Assembly: GCF_030532195.1 (NCBI RefSeq)
Contig: NZ_JAUNLP010000004.1
Location: 1 to 64,000, forward strand
Origin: Corynebacterium sp.
GTDB lineage: Bacteria > Actinomycetota > Actinomycetes > Mycobacteriales > Mycobacteriaceae
DNA: 64,000 nt
Direction of reading: 5' to 3'
This document shows, piece after piece, positions 60,362 to 64,000 of the stretch; the stretch's first letter is position 1; each line of letters begins with the position of its first letter. Both the position numbers and the translations under genes were made by a program. Below the pieces are notes generated by a model. The model ran no database searches. It saw only the letters and a list, made by a program, of their open reading frames with translations, and was not told the origin of the DNA.

Positions 60362-60973
60362 TTAACCCTGCTGGTAATCCTGGATGACTTCGTCGATAAG
60401 CGGCTGTGCCTGATCGGCGGGGACATTCGCGAAGACGAATTCCTGGTAGACCTTGTTTGTTTCATCAATAATCATGACGAAAGGTGAGCTGTTATTGACG
60501 CCGCTGAAGGCCCGCTTACCCGGAAGGTCATAGGGAGCGTAGTTTTCTACAGACTCTGCTATCTCATTGATTCGCTGGACGGTAGCCGGGTCTTCTGCGG
60601 TGGTGACCATGGCTGCCGAACCGGAATCGGTGCCCATCACGCAGGTGAAACCGTGAACGCTTTCGCTGCCGAGGATGATTGGCTTGGCATCATCGGACTC
60701 GACACAACTGCCAATCTTCTCCTTAATCGGGGCAGGTGTCAGATTCTGAATGGGCTCCGGCAGGGCAGCAGTTCCCATGAAGCCCTTGGTGCTGTCCGAG
60801 TTGCCGTCCTGGTCAGGAGCGCCCTCTGGGGCGGCGGAGGATTCTGCTGGTGGAACGGTAGGAGCCGACGACGGTTCTGGGTTGCTTGAGCATGCGCCGA
60901 CGAGGAGAAGGGAGCTAGCGGCAAGCACTGCGCTGACGTTGCGGGCAGTCGTCGACTTCATAAAAGAATGCAT
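60362..60973 (-). CDS. Small lipoprotein, DUF3558-like
   Basis: The 203-residue product has a lipoprotein signal ending in the lipobox VGAC (Cys28), a Pro/Ser/Ala-rich linker, and a domain with two cysteines (about 93 and 114) that may form a disulfide. It resembles DUF3558-type surface lipoproteins of corynebacteria, an uncertain match. The ATG at 60973 is chosen because TACGAT lies exactly seven bases before it. It is convergent with the HNH gene and divergent from map. Confidence 0.7.
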   Translation of the reverse strand: MHSFMKSTTARNVSAVLAASSLLLVGACSSNPEPSSAPTVPPAESSAAPEGAPDQDGNSDSTKGFMGTAALPEPIQNLTPAPIKEKIGSCVESDDAKPIILGSESVHGFTCVMGTDSGSAAMVTTAEDPATVQRINEIAESVENYAPYDLPGKRAFSGVNNSSPFVMIIDETNKVYQEFVFANVPADQAQPLIDEVIQDYQQG

Positions 60974-60980
60974 GGAAGTC

Positions 60981-60986
60981 ATCGTA
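60981..60986 (-). promoter_or_regulatory. -10 box of the lipoprotein gene (leaderless)
   Basis: On the minus strand TACGAT is followed by seven bases and the ATG at 60973. There is no Shine-Dalgarno sequence, and this spacing picks one of three in-frame ATG codons. Confidence 0.5.
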
Positions 60987-61138
60987 AGTCAGGTGGAGTT
61001 GTGGAGTAAATCGGTGAGAGTCTGAGCCTAGTTCGTGTCTAACCTGCGCCACGTTCACTCCTAGCCAGCACCGACGCCGCACCTCATCACGAAGGTGTGG
61101 CCATGTCCGGCATTTATGCTGCAGTGGTACCAACGGAG

Positions 61139-61144
61139 TAGAGT
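61139..61144 (+). promoter_or_regulatory. -10 box of map (near-leaderless)
   Basis: TAGAGT is followed by eight bases and the GTG at 61153. The spacing is one base longer than at most leaderless starts here. Confidence 0.4.
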
Positions 61145-61152
61145 CAAGGCCT

Positions 61153-61953
61153 GTGATGAGTTTTCGACGCCGCCGCAAAGTAGTTCCCGCCCGCACCAAA
61201 GGGGAGCTGGATGCTATGCAAGCGGCCGGCGAAATCGTCGGTCGCGCTCTCGTGGCCTGCCGTAACGCGGCTAAGCCGGGAGTTACTACAGCTGACCTCA
61301 ATGAGGTGGCGCATCAAATCATTTCCGATGCCGGTGCCAAGCCCTCGTTCCTCGGCTACGAAGGCTTCCCTGCGTCCATTTGTGCTTCTGTAAATGAAGT
61401 TATTGTCCACGGTATTCCGTCGCCGTCGACGGTTCTTGCAGAGGGCGATTTGGTATCCATTGACTGTGGCGCAATCCTCGATGGCTGGCACGGCGATTCG
61501 GCTCTCACTTTTGGTGTGGGCAAGCTCGCTGAGGACGTCGAAAAGCTCAATATTGCAACCTCCGAGGTCCTCGCCGAAGGCATTAAGGCGATGGTGCCGG
61601 GCGCGCGCCTGACGGATATCTCGTACGCGCTTGAGATGGCGACGCGTGACGCCGAACTACGTCATGAGATCGAACTCGGAATTGTTGACGGATACGGCGG
61701 GCACGGCATCGGCCGCGAGATGCACATGGATCCTTTTCTCGCCAATGAGGGCAAGCCAGGCAAGGGGCCTCGCATCGTGGAAGGGTCGGTTCTGGCCATC
61801 GAACCGATGCTCATTCTTGGTGGCGAGTGGGGCAGCGATGAGCTTGACGACGGCTGGACCGTCGTAAGCGCCGACCGTATGCCGGCATCCCACTGGGAAC
61901 ACACAGTCGCCGCCACGGCGGACGGCCCGAGGATTCTGACCCCGCGATCATAA
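61153..61953 (+). CDS. map: Methionine aminopeptidase, type I
   Basis: Map removes the N-terminal methionine from new proteins. The 266-residue product has the metal ligands of the pita-bread fold: [16 protein letters not shown] with two Asp, [13 protein letters not shown] with His, and AIEPMLILG with Glu. The GTG-ATG pair at the start allows either codon; GTG at 61153 is nearer to the -10 box. It usually lies near adk and secY, as here, but separated by two inserted genes. Confidence 0.95.
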   Translation: MMSFRRRRKVVPARTKGELDAMQAAGEIVGRALVACRNAAKPGVTTADLNEVAHQIISDAGAKPSFLGYEGFPASICASVNEVIVHGIPSPSTVLAEGDLVSIDCGAILDGWHGDSALTFGVGKLAEDVEKLNIATSEVLAEGIKAMVPGARLTDISYALEMATRDAELRHEIELGIVDGYGGHGIGREMHMDPFLANEGKPGKGPRIVEGSVLAIEPMLILGGEWGSDELDDGWTVVSADRMPASHWEHTVAATADGPRILTPRS

Positions 61954-61996
61954 AATCTCCGTCGTGCAGTAGCCCGCTGAGCTACAGCCTGTGGGG

Positions 61997-63403
61997 CTAG
62001 AGGTTTTCGCGGACGTGCTTGGACTCGCCACACTTGTCGATAGTGAATGAATCCATTGTCTGTCCTGGACCATTGATGTTGTTCGAGGTGTAGCTGTCAG
62101 CACCCTCGTGCGTAATGACAGAATTCACCGTCATAGTGCAGCCCTCAACCGAGGTTTTGGCGTAGGTCGCGGTTTCCTTTGCCCAAACCTTGCGGTTCGC
62201 GCCGTTGTTATCCCAGGCCGCGTTTTCAGCTTCGGCTTCGTAGAACTTGGAGCCCGACGACGACACCATGTAGACCGGGCCCGTGTTTTCGCCATTGACT
62301 TCATTGTCGGTACGGTGACCGCGTGCGTAGGCGTGATCGTGGCCGTTGAGTACCAGGTCGACATTGTGCTTTTCCAGAATGTCGCCGAAGTATCGCAGGT
62401 TTGTAGTGGTAATGCGCTTAGTAGTGGCGTTGTAGACCGGCTGATGGAACATCACTACGGACCACTGGTTCGGATTGGAAGAAAGAGCCTCATCCAGGAA
62501 CTTCGCCTGCTGGCCGAGGAACAGGTTATTAGAGGTCAAGGTAATGAAGCGGACACCCTGGTAATCCACAAAGTAGGTGGAATCTGGTAGGGCTGCCGGG
62601 CCGTTGTCCGGATGAGTGAAGTGGTTCTGGAAGTTCTTTGCCGGTGGATCGCCCATCAGTTCGTGGTTACCAAGGGCAGTCAGCATTGGGGTTGTGCGAG
62701 CCGTAGCTCCCTGCGCTTCAAACCACTGACCCCACTGCTCATCGTCGTCGGCGTTATTGATTTGGTCGCCCGTGTGTACTGCGAGCGCAGCGTCTGGGAC
62801 AGCTGAGTATGCCGCCTGTGCGGATAGTTTTGCTTCTTCAGTCAGACCGTTTTGAGCATCGCCGAAGTAGACAAAGTTGAAATGCTGGGCATCGGCGGCA
62901 GCCGTGCGGAACGAGTCCCAAGGGCCGGCATTTCCATCTGCACCGATGATTCGGTACTCATACTCTGTGGCAGGCGAAAGGTCAGTCAGCGCCGCGAACT
63001 GGTGGACTCCATCGCCCTTGCCAGTTTCGACAGTGGGCGTAGAGACAACTTGCTCAGTTCCAGATGGGCGGTACTCAACGCTGGCGCCGGCCGAAGGCGT
63101 GCGGAAGGTAACGTTCATACCGGTCGAGGCATCGGCGGCGGGAGAGAGAATAATGCGCTCGGCGACACCGGGGATTGCGTTTGTCCGCGGGGCGGAGGTG
63201 CTCACAGCTTCGGTAGTGGGAGCGTTGGTTTCAGCGCCCGCAACGGGGGTCATGCCTGGCGTGACGACGGATGGTAGCGACAATGCAGCAGCTGCGAAAG
63301 CGGCAATCGCACGGGTGTTGAAGCGAATCTCCTTGCGTGACCGAGTTTGCGCCTTGAAGGCTGTATTAGAGCTAAGTGCTTTTAGAGAAATATCAATAGG
63401 CAT
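61997..63403 (-). CDS. Secreted purple acid phosphatase-like metallophosphoesterase
   Basis: The 468-residue product has an N-terminal signal region (about residues 1-58, basic stretch then AAFAAAALSLPSVV), a fibronectin-like domain (about 60-160) and a metallophosphoesterase domain. Its metal-binding motifs are YFGDAQN, HTGDQIN, GNHELMG, MFHQPVY and NGHDHAYARGH. The order fits purple acid phosphatases. It probably releases phosphate from organic esters outside the cell. The ATG at 63403 is preferred; a TTG at 63433 is an alternative. It is convergent with map and divergent from infA. Confidence 0.85.
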   Translation of the reverse strand: MPIDISLKALSSNTAFKAQTRSRKEIRFNTRAIAAFAAAALSLPSVVTPGMTPVAGAETNAPTTEAVSTSAPRTNAIPGVAERIILSPAADASTGMNVTFRTPSAGASVEYRPSGTEQVVSTPTVETGKGDGVHQFAALTDLSPATEYEYRIIGADGNAGPWDSFRTAAADAQHFNFVYFGDAQNGLTEEAKLSAQAAYSAVPDAALAVHTGDQINNADDDEQWGQWFEAQGATARTTPMLTALGNHELMGDPPAKNFQNHFTHPDNGPAALPDSTYFVDYQGVRFITLTSNNLFLGQQAKFLDEALSSNPNQWSVVMFHQPVYNATTKRITTTNLRYFGDILEKHNVDLVLNGHDHAYARGHRTDNEVNGENTGPVYMVSSSGSKFYEAEAENAAWDNNGANRKVWAKETATYAKTSVEGCTMTVNSVITHEGADSYTSNNINGPGQTMDSFTIDKCGESKHVRENL

Positions 63404-63433
63404 GACACTAATGTCGTGGGTGCCAATGGCCAA

Positions 63434-63713
63434 TCGGTAAACGCAAGGTAAAAACCAATATAAAGTTCCGACTTGTCAAAGTTGTGCCGATGAATATTCT
63501 AATCAGATGCCCACGAGCATCGCACCGGGCGGGTATCCAGGAGATATTTGGTAAAAATGCTGGTCGCGTGTAAAGTTGGGCGATGGTGTAGGTGCAGTGT
63601 CCGCGCAGCGGCATTTTTCGCTGCCAGAAACTGCTAAAAACACCAGGCAGAGTAGAGATTTCCCAACTGGTGCCGGGGAGCCCCCGGGTATCCACCAGAG
63701 AGACGTGGAGGAC
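63434..63713 (+). other. Region between the phosphatase gene and infA
   Basis: The 280-bp divergent gap presumably holds promoters for both genes. The frame is open before the infA ATG without homology. GGAGG lies three bases before the infA ATG. I see no clear -35/-10 pair. Confidence 0.35.
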
Positions 63714-63935
63714 ATGGCTAAAAAGGAAGGCGCAATTGAGGTCGAGGGCCGCGTAGTCGAGCCCCTGCCGAACGCGATGTTCCGAGTGGAGCTGGACAAT
63801 GGGCACAAGGTGCTCGCCCATATCAGTGGCAAGATGCGCCAGCACTACATCCGTATTCTCCCGGAAGACCGAGTTGTCGTGGAGCTTTCTCCGTATGACC
63901 TCGAGCGTGGGCGAATCGTCTACCGCTACAAGTAA
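63714..63935 (+). CDS. infA: Translation initiation factor IF-1
   Basis: IF-1 occupies the 30S A site during initiation. The 73-residue product has the OB fold starting [21 protein letters not shown] and ending [12 protein letters not shown], one residue longer than E. coli IF-1. It is often followed by rpmJ, rpsM and rpsK, which would lie beyond the window. Confidence 0.97.
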   Translation: MAKKEGAIEVEGRVVEPLPNAMFRVELDNGHKVLAHISGKMRQHYIRILPEDRVVVELSPYDLERGRIVYRYK

Positions 63936-64000
63936 ATCGGGCTAGCTGTCACAAAGTGGCAGGCAGTTCGTTTACTAACTAGACCGAAAACTCCACCGTC

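Overview
The window is a stretch of actinobacterial chromosome, almost certainly from a Corynebacterium. The evidence is the gene order menB-menC-menD-DUF3592-mgtA-menG-menJ-polyprenyl synthase, then tRNA-secE-nusG-rplKA-rplJL-DUF3068-rpoBC. Also typical are GTG starts on many housekeeping genes, short SecE and adenylate kinase, an actinobacterial RpoB/RpoC pair and a BioQ-like biotin operator. The species cannot be named from this alone. No rRNA, IS element, prophage or CRISPR array was seen.

Layout. 1-9 kb: menaquinone genes (menB, menC, menD, menG, menJ, a polyprenyl diphosphate synthase) around the lipoglycan mannosyltransferase mgtA. 9.1-9.9 kb: four tRNAs (Tyr, Thr, Met, Trp). 10-15.3 kb: secE, nusG, rplK-rplA, a leaderless gene of unknown function, and rplJ-rplL with a long attenuated leader. 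15.4-24.4 kb: a DUF3068 envelope protein, then rpoB and rpoC. 24.5-31.6 kb: accessory genes, namely an NAD(P)-binding protein, a class I glutamine amidotransferase, a pair likely to make 10-methyl branched fatty acids (tmsA-tmsB type), a lipoprotein and an NCS1 permease. 32-37 kb: rpsL, rpsG, fusA, tuf. 37.7-42.9 kb: the S10 operon rpsJ to rpsQ. 43-47 kb: MgtE, a methyltransferase, an FNT channel and a VIT-family transporter. 47.7-49 kb: rplN-rplX-rplE. 49.4-51.2 kb: a secreted SGNH-type protein and an MgtC/SapB protein. 51.6-54.3 kb: rpsH-rplF-rplR-rpsE-rpmD-rplO. 54.4-56.3 kb: a fused BioW-BioF biotin enzyme on the minus strand. 56.5-64 kb: secY-adk, a DUF222/HNH protein, a lipoprotein, map, a secreted metallophosphoesterase and infA.

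How it works together. The first block makes menaquinone, and its genes mostly appear to start as separate leaderless transcripts. The central blocks build ribosomes, RNA polymerase and the Sec translocon, with an L10 leader attenuator and intrinsic terminators separating units. Between the ribosomal operons sit three predicted divalent-metal or Mg2+-linked membrane proteins.

Three signals stand out. First, a 12-bp word, CGTCGTAAAGCG, occurs exactly ten times, nearly always between genes and once as a perfect inverted pair; I know of no described element it matches. Second, many genes carry a TANNNT box exactly seven bases before the start codon, which fixes several start sites and implies leaderless mRNAs, including a 34-bp divergent menB/menC promoter. 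Third, a bifunctional BioW-BioF gene has a BioQ-type operator on its own promoter. All motif counts were made by eye and need a computed check.
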